Shown here in pieces: positions 22,455 through 35,212 of a DNA stretch of 64,000 bases. Position 1 is the first letter of the stretch, and the number at the start of each line of letters is the position of its first letter. The position numbers and the translations under genes were made by a program. Origin of the DNA: Phoronis australis (lineage: Eukaryota; Phoronida; Phoronidae); assembly GCA_002633005.1 (NCBI GenBank), contig NMRA01000404.1, positions 4,714-68,713 on the forward strand, written 5' to 3'. Below the pieces are notes generated by a model. It made no database searches. It saw only the letters and a list, made by a program, of their open reading frames with translations, and was not told the origin of the DNA.

Positions 22455-22949
22455 AGGGCCTTTCATACTAACATCGACGCATCAATGCTTTTGGGAGTTA
22501 CTGTCAGTATGAACGCTTAAACTTTGGTCCTGGATGGAAGTTAACAGCTCCAGTTAATTTTGCACTAAGCAGGTGGATTTATGTGCTTAGCGTCAACACT
22601 GCGGTGCAGTATCAACGATCAACTTCGGTCCTATCGAAGTTTTTGCCAGGGGCCACTGTTGTCATTAACAATTGCATAGTAGTGCAATGGCTAATAGTTG
22701 CTTATACCTTGCTCTAATAATCACCAATTGATTTAAAAATAAGTTTTATGTCAATTAACACATGAAAATCTTCCCAAATTGTCACATCTTAGCGTGCAGT
22801 ACTACCTTGCGAGTAACCTTCGATCACGACACCTACTGTTTATTTCGAAGTTTATTAAATGCCGAAGCCAGAATGAACGATCCAGTTAACTTCGCAGTAT
22901 ACGTCAACGCTCCACTCAAACAAGAGTTAAGTCAATGTGAAAGGGCCCT
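22455..22949. mobile_element. MITE family J, second copy nested in element E
   Basis: Same inverted ends (AGGGCCTTTCATACTAAC facing AAAGGGCCCT) and interior as 9802-10300, at the same position within E. Confidence 0.6.
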
Positions 22950-23074
22950 ATGCTAGACCACAAGCCACTTAATCGTCTTTAGCTGGATCTGCTCGCTTAG
23001 CTTCACAGGCAAATAATCCATGTTTTGTGACTACAAACGCGCATTTCTGAGCTCAGATAACTGAATGCATAGGT

Positions 23075-23153
23075 TCATGAGCTGCAGTTCATAAGTGCAT
23101 ACGTTGTGTTGTCTGGGTAGCCTTCCTTATCCAACAATTGTTGAAGACCCACT
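23075..23153 (-). pseudogene. Element E copy 2, terminal exon
   Basis: Counterpart of 10426-10504: same length, acceptor (CTTTATTGCAG) and stop, reading LDKEGYPDNTTYALMNCSS at its end. It is itself intact, but the upstream exons of this copy are damaged. Confidence 0.35.
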
Positions 23154-23997
23154 CTGCAATAAAGACAACAAATTTTAGTAACAGACGGGTAAAAGCTATC
23201 AGTATAAGACAACTCAACTTGCTGGATAATAATTGTGCTGGTTATACAACACTGATTTGTAAAACTTACTGACTTGTATACAGAGCCTAGAAAATAGTCT
23301 TCAAACTCAAAATTTAACCAATCACTCTCTGAGGATTCAAGCGCATGACTAGTCTGCAAGTTTACTCCAAGCATGCACTGCAGTGGGTCAGTTTTCCACT
23401 TACTATTTTCAATGAAGTTTTAATCCTGTATTCACGACATTCAAAACAATTTTATTCTACACAACTTGAATACAAAACATATACACATGGTCACCTACCA
23501 TGCTATCACAATCTAGAACAAACCGTGCTGCATATGGCAAAACTTAATGTGTTAATAAAATTTGGACTTGATGAAACCATTGGCAACTGCAATAAACTAC
23601 AATTCCCATTATCTTTATGAACTTTTCATCGTTTAATTCGTTAATCTGATAAGACAATGCACAACTCTACATAATGAGCAGAGCTAGTTGTATTCTAACT
23701 GGCTGTCTCCAGCATAGAATTGAAATGTCTTCTTACTAATGTTTCATGGACATTCAACAGGCACAACCAGGGTTAGAACTGAAAGTTTAATCTCACATTG
23801 TATACTTCCGCGTGTACTTTTCGAAACTTATAGCAAAACCAAGAAGCTTTACATTGACTTCACCAAATGACTACAAGAATCAGTGAGTTTGTTAAAGATT
23901 ATAAGCCCATTGGCTAAATCTAGGACATATTTCATATTGTTTCAAATTCAAACCCTGATAGCAGATTAACTCAACAATGAAACATATGAAGCTTTAC

Positions 23998-24101
23998 CTG
24001 CCATGTGGATGTACACAGCCCAATACCACCCCTGGATGATTGTTTCGATGCAAATGTTTGGATGTCTAGTTCTTTGAAGTACTCCGCCAAGTTATAGAGA
24101 C
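23998..24101 (-). pseudogene. Element E copy 2, internal exon with 1-bp deletion
   Basis: Counterpart of 11421-11525. The acceptor (GTTTTCAG) and donor (CAG|GTAAAG) are kept, but the exon is 104 nt instead of 105, shifting the frame early in the exon. Confidence 0.35.
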
Positions 24102-26524
24102 CTGAAAACAAAGATATTAGCAAACACAACAGTATGTGATAGCTTCTTAAGAATACACACATAACCCATTTAAATACAGGGAATGTTATAAATGTAAAGG
24201 TCCAGGGCGGTCAGGCGGATCCAGGATTTTGAGTTGGGGGGTTAGGATGGAGTATTAGATAGGGTTTTGCCCATCAGACATTCACCCCCTCCCCCCAACT
24301 GCCAAATAGAATCTTGTAGCATTTTAGGGTAGCCGGGGCCATGGCCCCTTAGCCGCCCTCTGAATCCACCATTGAAGATACTGACATGGTCTTCTCGAGG
24401 GTCTTACATAAACATAATAGATTACAGTAAAAATAAAATTATTACCTCATGTACAGTAAACATAAAAATACTATATCCTGTACTCCTACCAATCACTTTA
24501 CTGGCTAACATTTGCAAAGATATTAAATTGAGGTTCCAAGCATGTTCTTGGAAAAGAATTTGCTCCAACAGACATGGGGAGATCATTCTAGTCAGTCCAT
24601 ATTCAACTCAACTCCTAGTTAAAATTGTACCCAGATTAACTATCACTTTCACCATGACACTGAAATATTTGATTTCAATAAAACCAGTCGAACTTGCATT
24701 GAATGTGAAAATTTTAAGTCTGAATATCGCAAACTTTTGCGACATTCTAGTATTCCACAACCCGGTAAATATTCGAAATCACATACTCAATCCCAAATCA
24801 AATCACGCAGATTTTCCTTATTTGCGTTGAATTATTTGGTTCAATTAGATAGGAATTATGCAAGTTTCACTGTGCATAACAATAGTTAACATGTTGACTG
24901 GTGAGTGTTCACTTGGGTACATTGTGACCTATGCCGGGGGTATTCCAGATAGGGTACTAGTAGCGGGACCGGGATGTCCTTTCGCATTCAATAATCTAGA
25001 TCCTCCCGGCAAACCTGAGCAAATCAGTCAAAATAGGCAATACAATAGTTACATTGGGGATTTTTAATTTTGAGAACCAGGCACATGCGTGTACCCAGGG
25101 AGGCTCGAACGATCATCCCCCCACTTGCCGAAGTGGGCATGAAAGGTCAGCCTCATAGAAATAAAAAAACTGAGAAAACAAGACAAAAGTCGTTAATTGT
25201 TTACAATATGACGACATTGACTTACACATATGATTTTGGTATCGTTCGATTCCTTGCAATGTTTCCAAAAATACACAGGAAATTTTCCTACCCCGTTCCC
25301 TAAGTATTTTATCGTGAAATTTCTTCTCGTACTATTTCCCGGTACTCGGTAGTAATACCGCCATGTTGAATGGAAGGAGTCCCCTGGCAGTCAAAAACTG
25401 AACTAATCTTCCGCGACTTCTGCAGATCGTCACTTTTCAGAAGTTCAAACTCACCAAGACCCGCCTATCCCCTGCTCCAGTTGCGGTCCCAAGTGTTCGA
25501 ATTCGATCCTATGGTGACCCTTGTACGCATCTGCTAGCAAGAATCCGCGAAAAAAGCGAAGGTTGTTTTTGAGGTCCAAATTGGTGAAAAGGGTATCACA
25601 TTAGACAATTTCGTAGAAAATGGTCAAAATGGTCACAATTATAAAAAAATTAGAAAAGGTGAAATGCTGCTACTTGTCCTCCATATTATGTCAGGAAAAC
25701 TTTAGTGGGAATCTCGGCGCGGGCAAAAACCATTCAGAATCAATGATGCTGTTTCATTCATTAACAACAGGTGACGCTGTAATCTTGAGTTGAGCTAACA
25801 TGGCGGTGTCGACCGGGAAATAGTGTGAACCGAAATTCGAGGATAAAATACGGAGCACACGCGGTAGGGGAAACATTCATTTTTTGGAAGAATATGTTGT
25901 GAGGAATCAGACGATACCAAAATCTTGTGTGTTGGTCAATGTCGTCATATTGTAAACAATTACCCAAAAGTCCACTAAAAAGCTGTAATTCGGGTATACA
26001 CAGTGCAGCTCTGAACATTACCCATTTTTTAATAAAAGGTCAACATGCCCAAAAATGTGAGCACCCCCCGATATTTTAGGATGTGTGCATGGATGAGGCA
26101 AGTGAACCTTGCAAATTATTGACCTGTAATGATATGAGATTTCAAAATCAGGAACTTCCAAGAATTACTTCGATCACAGACATAAGCACACACAACCACG
26201 CCAATATACCCAACTTACGAAATGATTACACTTTGCCTTGGTAGTCCCCCCCTTGCATTGATGCTCACTGATACGACCTCAGAACAGAGTCAGAAGGCAG
26301 AAATATGATAGAGTAATAGCCTTACGTGAACGTTATGGCTTTGTCATGGGCCTCCAGCAGTATATTACGCGTTAGAAGTTTAGATCATTCACACACAGAT
26401 TACAGTCCATGTCAGTGTGACAGCGTGAGTGGCTGACAATAACCACTGAACTAACACGTTCGTTGGATATCAATCACATCACCGATTGTGGCCAATCGAT
26501 TTTAGAACACTCTCTGGCCCTAAC

Positions 26525-26587
26525 CTGACTTCCAAAACTTCTGAAATGTCTTCTTTCCGACTCTGCACATAGTAATATAAACTTCAA
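26525..26587 (-). pseudogene. Element E copy 2, first exon without start codon
   Basis: Counterpart of 13064-13126. The donor is kept and the length is the same, but the ATG has become TTG. Confidence 0.3.
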
Positions 26588-27089
26588 TGTCGCGGGCTAG
26601 CCGACACACAACTTTTTCTTCGAAATTGACTGTCAGTTATAAAATTCAAACAGTTGACTTCTAGTGGAAACTGCCTTACGAATACATACTCAACACAAAG
26701 GAAACTTGCACAATAACTATGCTTTTTTAAGAATTGCAGAAGTTCTATTGATTACATTGTAGTGATCAGGTAAGTGTCTCACGGGATGAACATTGGATGC
26801 ATTCTTACTGCTGTTGGTCACCAGATGTTCATCTACATTTAAATTCACAATGATTACGTACTTGCACTAAATCTGTACTGACCAGGTTAAACGCTCGTCG
26901 TTCTATGGTTTGTATATATATAAATGTTAAGGAAACATTCGGGCAACATTTTTATGAGATGATGGGTTTTGCATGAGAAAACAAGATTTTTTTGTTGGAA
27001 AATAAAGGGAAATTTTCAAACAAAAAATCAAATACATGTATCTCACAATATTCAAATTTTAAAAACTTGAAAACGTAAATTTTCATCAC

Positions 27090-27615
27090 ACAGAAACCTT
27101 AGTTTTTTGAAAACTCAAGTTTTTCACACATGAAAAAACTCCAGTTTTCTGAAAAACTTAAGAAGTCATGAAAACTTAAGTTTCTGTTATTGGAAAAACT
27201 AAAGTTTGCGAAAAACTTATGAAGTCAGGAAAACTTAAGTTTTTAAAATTATAAAAACTTAAGTTTTGTGATAAACTTAAGTTATCAGAAAAACTTAAGT
27301 TTTGTTAGTACAAAAAACTTAAGTTTTCACAAAAGCTTAAGTTATTACTTGAAACTTAAGTTTATTTGTGAAAACTGAAGTTTTACACCTGAAAAAACTT
27401 CAGTTTTCTGAAAAACTTAAGTTCTCGGAAAAACTTAACACTATGCCGAAAAACTTCAGTTTTTGACGAAAAACTTTTTAATAACTTCAGTTCTTCCGAA
27501 AAACTGAAGGTTTTAAAAGAAACTTACGTTTTTCCTCTAAAACTTAAGTTATTTTAAAAAAACTTAAGTTTTTTCGCCAAAAACTTAAGTTTTCAGCGAA
27601 GAACTGAAGTTCATT
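27090..27615. repeat. AACTTAAGTT minisatellite, right end of second E copy
   Basis: Same array type as 13640-13990 with additional units and variant cores (AACTTCAGTT, AACTGAAGTT). The terminus matches copy 1. Confidence 0.8.
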
Positions 27616-27715
27616 TTTATAAGGGATATCTCACAGACTTGGTTCACCACCAGGTGCGACCTCTTTGGTTGTGGAATAAAAACAATAACAGATCTGTCAA
27701 TACACCACCGGGAGA

Positions 27716-28035
27716 TCAAGTCCAGGATCTCTGTTCAGACTTGGTTTGTGGAGATCTCAAAACCTTGCACTTCCACTTATTTGGATGTAGACTTAATTCA
27801 TTGAAATCCTCATCAGAGACCTGGTGATGTAGACCCCTGACATCTTGTTGAATAGCAGGGGGTCTGAGTTTGCAGTTGTGATGCTCCTTAACCGTGGTCC
27901 ATAAGTGGCAACCTGTCTCACGAGTATAGTTGTCAGTACATTCACCACTCTTGTATTTGTAAAACAAACCACACCTCTCCAGGGGGTTGACACATCTTTC
28001 ACTGGTGGGAGGATGGACTGAATAGTGCTAAGCAT
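27716..28035 (-). pseudogene. GIY-YIG endonuclease fragment, Penelope-like retroelement
   Basis: The minus strand reads, in two frames, STPWRGVV, then YKYKSGECTDNYTRETGCHL, then TVKEHHNCKLRP and AIQQDVR. This fits the GIY-YIG nuclease core that follows the reverse transcriptase in Penelope-like elements (Y-x-C-x-x-C-x-x-x-Y-I-G-E-T-x-R-x-L...R-x-x-E-H). That nuclease makes the target cut for retrotransposition. The IG of the motif is replaced by TR, and a frameshift lies near 27965, so it is inactive. The reverse transcriptase is not found upstream. The fragment abuts the right end of element E. Confidence 0.55.
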
Positions 28036-28059
28036 CTTTGGAAACGATGTTGTGTTATA

Positions 28060-29975
28060 GCTAAAGTGTGATTATTTGTGTTTGATTCAAAAGAGATGAC
28101 TGTTACATTGCTAATTATTGTTGTTCTATTTTTACCCAAGGTGATGCCTTACTTGCAGTAAGGATAAATAATTTTGGGGAAGTATTACCAGCGATTTCCG
28201 TATATAAGTTCGGGAAACCAAACGTCTTATGTAAAAATACACCAAGGCCTATACTCAGCAAATTGCCGAATACACGAACACAGTATAAATACTGTAGCTC
28301 ACCCTAATTTTTGTAGTGGGAATAGCATTATTTTTAGATTTCAAGCATGCATTTTTATTCTCTTATTGTCAGAGAATTTCCAAATTTTGACTGTGTTCAG
28401 GTAGCCTTGAAAATAAAACTTGTTTTTAACATTTCTTTAAAGCACAAGTTTATTGTAACCACCAAGATTATGAAAAAGGAAAACTCAGTGATGCACTTAT
28501 CAGTGGGTGGTTTCCTCAGCTTTGACTGCATTCAGGCCAATCACATGCCATCACTGTAGGCAGAGTATTATATGGTGATTCCAGTTCGTACACTACTGTA
28601 CGAACTTCTTGTCCCTTGAGAGCTTCGTGTTTCAATTAAGAGTTGCACAAAACTGCTGTAAAGATGAAAAACAAGTGTTCGCATTATTATAGAAAAAGAT
28701 CGATGACAACAATGAATGCAACAGTGGCTGTAAGAGTGGGTGATAGCACAAGGTGTCAACTAGACATTTAATACATTTAGTCTTGTTGAAGTGACAGTTA
28801 TCTACAAACGGCAAAACATTTTGTAAGATAACGGAACCATACAACATTCCCAAAACGTTACCCAATACAGCTAGCACACCCGGGCTCGACCCCGCCCCGC
28901 ATTCGACGAAACCATGACTGTAAAGCCGTAGTTAGAAGGTAACAATGAAACACTACAGGTATACAATAAGCAGACCTACAGTAATAGGATAAACGTAATG
29001 CATTAACTAAGTAAATTTACTTACTAGAGCTTTTTGCATGGCCCAGACTCTAAATTACATCATTACATGATGAGCACCAATATTTGAATGAGTGCTACAA
29101 ATGTTCGCACTTAAAACAATCAACTGTACTCTGATTGGTTATAGACTACTATGGTAACATATGCACAGCTAACATGGAATTCTCGCTAGATTATGGCCAC
29201 CAAAAATTGTTCACCACACAATTTCAATTATTTTCCTCTCTAGACATTAGGACCACTGAAGGTTGGCACTGGGAGCCTTTTCTATAAATATGAAGGAATG
29301 GCAGTCAGCTGGTGAAGGATTACATTTCTTCCTTTATGACAGTCACACTGAAATGGGCAACACTAAAGTGGTATTTGTTCCTTTGTGATATACCACAATG
29401 TCATTGTGCACTATCCTGTCATAGCTTATTAGATCATATCACAGCAAACCTTGGTGAAATTCAGCCAGTTGCCCCTCTATTATTCTGAATCCAATGCACT
29501 GTGTGTGACCTATTTTCCACTTCAGCAGAAGATATCTAACTTTCTGGAAACTACTTTCCCAGGTCAAGAGGTCATTCACAACTTTTGCTATTATGGTGGA
29601 ACAAGTAACTTGCATACAATAAATTGTAGAGAATATTGTGATAATTTCTGGTGAACAACCTCACCAAGAAGCATGTGCTTTTAGTCAAATTTTCTGCAAA
29701 ATTCCACAAAAAGGTACACGTTTTCTAGAAATGAAAAATTATAGAATATTCTACTTAACACAAAGAATCAAATATGCTGCAGGAACATCAAGGCATAGCT
29801 AAATTTCATTTCATATATAAATTCATAACAGGTCTCAAAATCAGTTTTCATAATGTCCTTTATTTTATGCGGCTTTTCAGATGAAAACAGATTTTTCCAT
29901 CAAAATCATTAATTACAGCCTCAATTTTTGACGGTATCTAATTAAAGAAATAGCCTGTTTTGTCTGGAGAACAAT
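28060..29975. other. No recognisable gene; one dispersed repeat
   Basis: About 28590-28760 resembles 35720-35880 (shared CCCTTGAGAGCTTC and AAGATCGA blocks). Otherwise AT-rich, without coding motifs. Confidence 0.35.
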
Positions 29976-29980
29976 GTTGA

Positions 29981-30087
29981 TAGGATAGTGTCCGCTGGTA
30001 GGATAGTGTCCGTTGGTAGGGTAGTGTCCGTTGGTAGGGTAGTGTCCGTTGGTAGGGTAGTGTCCGTTGGTAGGATAGTGTCTGTTT
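29981..30087 (+). repeat. 18-bp minisatellite, six units
   Basis: Six units of TAGGGTAGTGTCCGTTGG with one- or two-base variants. The period is a multiple of three, so the minus strand reads as a Thr-Asp-Thr-Pro-Leu-type peptide repeat, which is a by-product of the tandem array. Confidence 0.9.
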
Positions 30088-30099
30088 CATTTGAGTCTA

Positions 30100-31290
30100 A
30101 TATGCTGTTTTTGAGATACCATGTTGGCAAAATCTCTAAATTTTCATCATTCATAACCATAAAGTAAGACTTTAACCTTTAAGCTGGAGGCAAAGGTTAA
30201 TATCCAATTTAAGCACCGCATGAATAGCTAAACCATTGATGGGCAGGCATATTTAAAATGCGATATTCTGTTGCCAATCACAAAAGAAAGATGCAAGTTG
30301 GATAGTTTTAAAATATTTTATTTAAAGTTAGCCGTTTTTACAAACATGATACACTTCTTGAGCAAAAGTGAGGTCAAAGCATCCATCCTTTCCAAATCAT
30401 TGTGAAGACACAAGTAATAAAAATGTAATACTGGTTAAATCCCTTCTTAATACTGACATAGACAAAAGCAGAAAAGTTAAATATTCAGACCTGTCCAAAA
30501 TGACCAGGTACCGAAATGCACAATGTCACACTGCATAAAATTAAGATGCACGGTATTCCTCTCTCACGGATCTGAAGATCCCCCATCAAGCACCAGGCAC
30601 CCCACACTGTGTAATTGTGTGCTCACAAAGAGATCAGCCCCACTCCCACTCATTATTTCCAACCGTTCCTATCTATTACCGCCCTTAATCTGATATACGT
30701 ACTGTGTGACCCTCAGTCGAGAAATTTAAAATAAATTCTCTCATGCACGCTGTCTGCTTATCCCAACCCCCTGTTGCGAGGGAACCGTTGAATAAGAGCG
30801 GGACAGGTTTTCACGGACGTGCGGTCATTTTTTTCATAGGCTGAAAATTCTTCACATTAAATTTAGACCCTGTGAAAAAAACTAACCGGGGTCATTTTTC
30901 ACAGGGTCATAGCTAATGCTACATCGGCTCAGTTGGGTATATTTCCATTCAGTTTCGAGTCGGAAATCCTGTATTTTGAGTTAAGGCAGAGTGGATGCGC
31001 AATTCAGTTGTACAGGTTTGATATATTGGTTACTATGCAATTTACTTTTTTGCACAATTTTCGTCACAAAACAGAGAACTTGTAAGCAAGCAGTGCAAAT
31101 CTAAAAAAATGCCAATATCAACTTCGACATAAGCACAGATTTTGCAGGGATTTGTTGAGATACAACAGAAAACATCTGATTTTGGAATACGTATTAAGAA
31201 ATGAGTTTTTAAAGCAGTATACATTTCAGTAGAGAATAAATACACTATTCACTTAGATGTACTGATTTCGATGCCCCGGCTGGCGATCAA
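30100..31290. other. No recognisable gene; small perfect hairpin
   Basis: At 30866-30908 a 14-bp perfect inverted repeat (GACCCTGTGAAAAA facing TTTTTCACAGGGTC) encloses a 15-base spacer. No other structure or coding motif. Confidence 0.5.
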
Positions 31291-31297
31291 GTTCGGG

Positions 31298-31690
31298 CAG
31301 GGCTCGACATAACGAGCTGCAGGTCGCAAATGCGACCTGAAATTTTGAAATGCGAGCTGAGATTTTTGTCAGCTCGTATGAAGTCGCAAAGTACGACCTG
31401 GAATTTCCAACATATGCAAGCTGATTTTTTGAAATTCTCGGCAGATACCTGGCAAATATAAAGCGACTTTTAAGTAATCTGACCGTTATTTGGTTGTTGC
31501 CAAATCTAAATTCAAAAGAACACTAACCGAGAACAGCCTTCCTGGTGACTTGTAAGCAAGTGAACATGGGATATGCAGAATCGATCTTTGATGCCTTTTA
31601 TTGGCTAACATTTTTGGCCACTTTTGCAAATTTCTGGATTCACCGAAAAAAGTTTCGAGCCACTGCATAACACCTGATAAAATGTCATAA
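31298..31690 (-). mobile_element. hAT-like family F, reversed right-end fragment
   Basis: The reverse complement of 19540-19939: it starts with CAGGGCTCGACATAACGAGC, has the CAGGTCGCAAATGCGACCTG near-palindrome at 31320-31339 and continues to about 31690. 32315-32460 resembles 18350-18480 in the forward direction, so F-derived pieces here are rearranged. Confidence 0.6.
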
Positions 31691-33520
31691 AACTGCAGTT
31701 TTTATACTTATTGACCAATTGGTCCATGTCTCGATGCTACAACAGTAAAAAATCAATGTTTTGAATGTGCATGCGATTTCAAAACTTCATAGGACTGACA
31801 AGCAACTTAGTCTCTGACACATGCATTCAGTAACTAAGTATGCAACTTGATACTGGAGAAATACATGTTGGAAAAATACTCGCGACTTAAATTGTTTGTG
31901 ATGTGCCATATGAGTATCAACAAAGTAGTCAAAGATAGACAAGTTACTTTAACAATTTACCTATCTATCTTTGACCAATTTGTGCAAGAAACACCTGTTG
32001 TATGTAGTCCAAATTTTGGAACTCCGCCGATTGAAAAGCGTCCTGTTGAAAAAGAATTGGCAGCATGTTGCCCTTGCCGAATGACATTGATGCGTGGGTC
32101 AATAATTTAGTGCAAATTTCACAACAAAAAAATCCTGTAACTCATGTTGTTCGCGTGCATTGTATTCTATGATTAGTTTCGCAGGAAATGTAAAGCCTTG
32201 AAATACTTCAACTTTCCGCAAATTTCCGTTATCGGGTGATTCAAGTTCGCTCCCTTAGCATTGAATACATCCCACTTATGGGCAAACCAGGACAGTCGTG
32301 TTCAACTTCTATTTCAGAGGTATAAAACCAAGCAGTAATTTAGCATTTAAACTTGAACAAAAGACGGGTTCTTTTGAAAAATGAATTTTCAGTTGTGTAG
32401 AACGAGAGTATGTTACCCACTATATAGAATGCGTAAGAGCCAATTTCAGACCACCATTTTTATGTATTATGACATGAGATACTTACAGAATATGATATTC
32501 CTGGCGACGACTGCATGTATAACCATATTCACTGTGACTGGAAATTGATCCGATTTCTGCATTTGAAAATCAGTTCGGTAAAGTAAATTGCGGATGGGTG
32601 CAAGCCTGAGCAGGCAGTGGTTACTTCATTAAAAATTGTCAAAATTTAAAGATGGGCGCTTTTAGTCGGAACATTGCATGGGCGTTCATTCCGAAATTTT
32701 CAAAAGTAAAGGGTAGGCGCTTATTGATTACCCGGGCATGGGCACTAACCCGCGAAAATGGACTGAATTCATGGAATCTTTTTTCTCTAGTGGAATTATT
32801 TAGCGATTTGGAATGCAAAGTTCCATATTTCAGTATTTTCGCTTTTAGTGACCAGAATTTAAGAATGCAATCTATCAAAATTTGACAATAAACAATAAAC
32901 ATGGGTTGCAACAAGTTGTGTGTAATAGGGAGCTACTGTGTAACTCAGTGCAGAAAAAAGGCTGTTGCCAAATAATTATGTCAGCATTTAAGGCTCTGTC
33001 ATAGGATAGATGAGACTAGCTGATGACTTTTCTGATTTCAGCAGAGATATAAAATTGTTTGAATATGTAGTTTGATAACAGAAAATGTATCATGTTACAC
33101 ATTTTGGTAAAATTCTCCAGTTGTGTACAGTGAAGCGTTAATTATCTTCCCTCAAGGTCGGAGCTGGCGTACCAAATTTTTGAAATACCAAATATTGGAT
33201 TTCCAAACTCAAGAATCTTGAGAAAGATGATTTTTTTATTGGAACCTATTTTACCTAATTTATTTCAGAATTTGTTGACACAACCTGAAGTGTTCCGAAA
33301 TTTTGAGAATGTTATCGGCCAAATTACCCATGTCTCAATCTTCGAAATCCTAAAGGCTTGAATTTCTATGTTCGAAATTTTGGAGATTATATCGAAGTGG
33401 ATAATTTTTACCACCTTACTTTGGTCATGGAATATATTTTCAAGTGTGTGAACTTGGTCATCTTTAGATAAGGTCAGTATAACTAGTGACACCTGAAGTT
33501 GAACAGTTGCAAAATATATC
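31691..33520. other. Mixed repeat scraps, no gene
   Basis: Contains the F-related piece at 32315-32460, GGGCGCTTTTA/AGGCGCTTATT words near 32650-32760, and the small repeat at 33085-33195 shared with 7390-7480. No recognised coding sequence. Confidence 0.35.
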
Positions 33521-33522
33521 TA

Positions 33523-34979
33523 CCGTATTCGCCCTAATAAGCACCCATTCCCCTATAAGCACCCCCACGTGTTTTCAGACTTCGCTAAAATAAGCGCCCA
33601 GTCTATGAACGTGTACATGCGAAAAATGCTTACGTACAGTTCTAAAATTCTACAATAACGTCTTCAGTTTATCAATAAGTCCTGAAGAAAGTCATTGAGC
33701 AAAGAATTTGTAGACCACGAGCCTCGCCGCCATGTCGGTATTTAGCCGTGACTTCTAACTTCAAACTTCCGCCGTGCTTCAAAAAGAGCACAAAAGTTTT
33801 GCTGATCTTGCGAGGAATGTGTTCCATTATTACCTGGCCTTTCAGAACAGACGCAGCGTACTTGTCAAAGGGATTGTATTGTATCTTTCCCGTACAGATC
33901 TCTCAACAGGAAGCCAAATTTCTTTGTACACGTGAAAACCACGAATCGAAGACTAATAAAAAATTGACCTTTGTTAAAAGCACGTGGCCAGGAAGCGCGC
34001 TACATACATGTACCTGTCATCAAAGACCGTAGTCTTCGGGAACTATCTATTCGGGAAATGGGTTGCATTGCATCAGCAAGAAATGAATATTGGCACTAAT
34101 TTCCGAAAGTTTCTAATACCGTAAAAAATGTTCACATTATGTTGATGAGGAATTATTTATTTAATCATAATTGGTATTTTTAAAGTCAACATAACCCACT
34201 GATAGTGAACACTTGCACCCTTACATACCCCCTTGATTTTCCCGCAAAGTAACTGTTAGATTGTCAAGCATCCAGTCACCCTGTGACTCACCGAGACAAT
34301 TCTCGAACGTTTTTCATCAGATCAACAAGTGCTAATTACAACACGTTCTGCTTTACTGCTTGTGTGATTTTATTTAGTTGCAATGCACACCTAGATTGTT
34401 ACATCGCGTTTACTCTAGCAAATGAACTCTGATGACATGCATGTGCTCGCTTACTCACATAATACGCACACGAACTTCAAAACAAACGTCACATGACAAC
34501 AATGTGTGTTCGTCCAGCGATTTTTCTTGTGTTGCCGGGTACGATCTCGTGCAGATTTGGTCTTAACGTGCAGTTAATCCCGACTCCTGGAACTTAAAAA
34601 TCTTAGGAACACCATTTTGAAAACTTAAGGAGGACTTCAGGTAATTTTTGAGTCGAAATTGTATTTTTATTTAACAATTCAAGTTGCTCTATTGACAGTC
34701 AAGCAGTGACGCATCAGTCGGAGAGTTTACACCTTGGGATTTCAGCATAATTTTCTGAAAAATGATCGTAATTTAACTTGGTAGCAATGTACCATAACTT
34801 TGTTAAAAGTCTGTCATAGGTTACAGATATGTCACAGAGCGTAAATTTGATGAATCCTAGCTGAAGATTTAACCCGTTTTGGGTACTGGATTTTAACCAG
34901 CTAAGACTACAATAAGCACCTTCCTCCTGAAACAAATTTTTTCGAAGCGCCCTGGGTGCTTATTAGGGCAAATACAGTA
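33523..34979. mobile_element. TA-flanked DNA element family C, full-length copy, 1.46 kb
   Basis: The ends are inverted: TACCGTATTCGCCCTAATAA at the left faces TTATTAGGGCAAATACAGTA at the right, each followed by further AAGCGCCC/AAGCACCC subrepeats. Every C end in the window is bordered by TA, fitting TA target duplication as in Tc1/mariner/pogo elements. No transposase is present; a 94-codon frame at 33748-34032 recurs partly in another copy but has no motif. Other pieces are at 21695-21828, 42731-43015, 43214-43740, 44950-45338, 50979 onward and 53233-54541. Confidence 0.7.
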
Positions 34980-35026
34980 TTTAAAAAAAAATAAATGCAG
35001 GTTGACACTAATTGATAGTACTGGCT

Positions 35027-35212
35027 CTGTGGGCCCTAGTCCAAGAAAACTGACTTAGCTAAGACAAATGTTAAATTTACGTCAAATTTAAAAAATATCT
35101 TCAGTTTGTCTTAAGTTTGTTCCAAGAAAGTGATCTGAAGTGTGACTTTTCATAGTTTGGAAGTTGACACAAAACGTAGAGTTAAGTCTTTTTTCTGGAA
35201 TGAGCCCCTGAG
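35027..35212. mobile_element. Possible small MITE
   Basis: GGGCCCTAGTCCAAGAAAAC at the left and the complement of GGGGCTCATTCCAGAAAAAA at the right form imperfect inverted ends around 190 bp, with TTAAGT words inside. There is no second copy in the window to confirm it. Confidence 0.3.

Larger units (their letters stand above)
21829..27625. mobile_element. Element family E, second copy, left-truncated
   Basis: This matches 9227-13995 along its length in the same orientation and ends in the same right terminus (TTTTTATAAGGG). It lacks the left terminus and left minisatellite. The shared nested MITE (22455-22949) and shared exon boundaries show both derive from one master. In this copy the candidate gene is damaged: the start is ATG to TTG, one base is missing from the internal exon, and the terminal exon is intact. 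The right array at 27090-27615 is longer than in copy 1. Confidence 0.7.

Noticed and set aside
24372-24830. 152-codon plus frame in the second E copy
   Set aside because: Its counterpart in copy 1 is shorter and differently framed; no motif. The similarity reflects copying of the element.
30866-30908. Perfect 14-bp hairpin resembling a bacterial terminator
   Set aside because: The window is eukaryotic, and the hairpin has no adjoining gene; it is noted only as a structure.
33748-34032. 94-codon frame in element C, with a partial match on the minus strand at 44783-45085
   Set aside because: The shared stretch is broken by indels and lacks any transposase motif; it is repeat DNA similarity.
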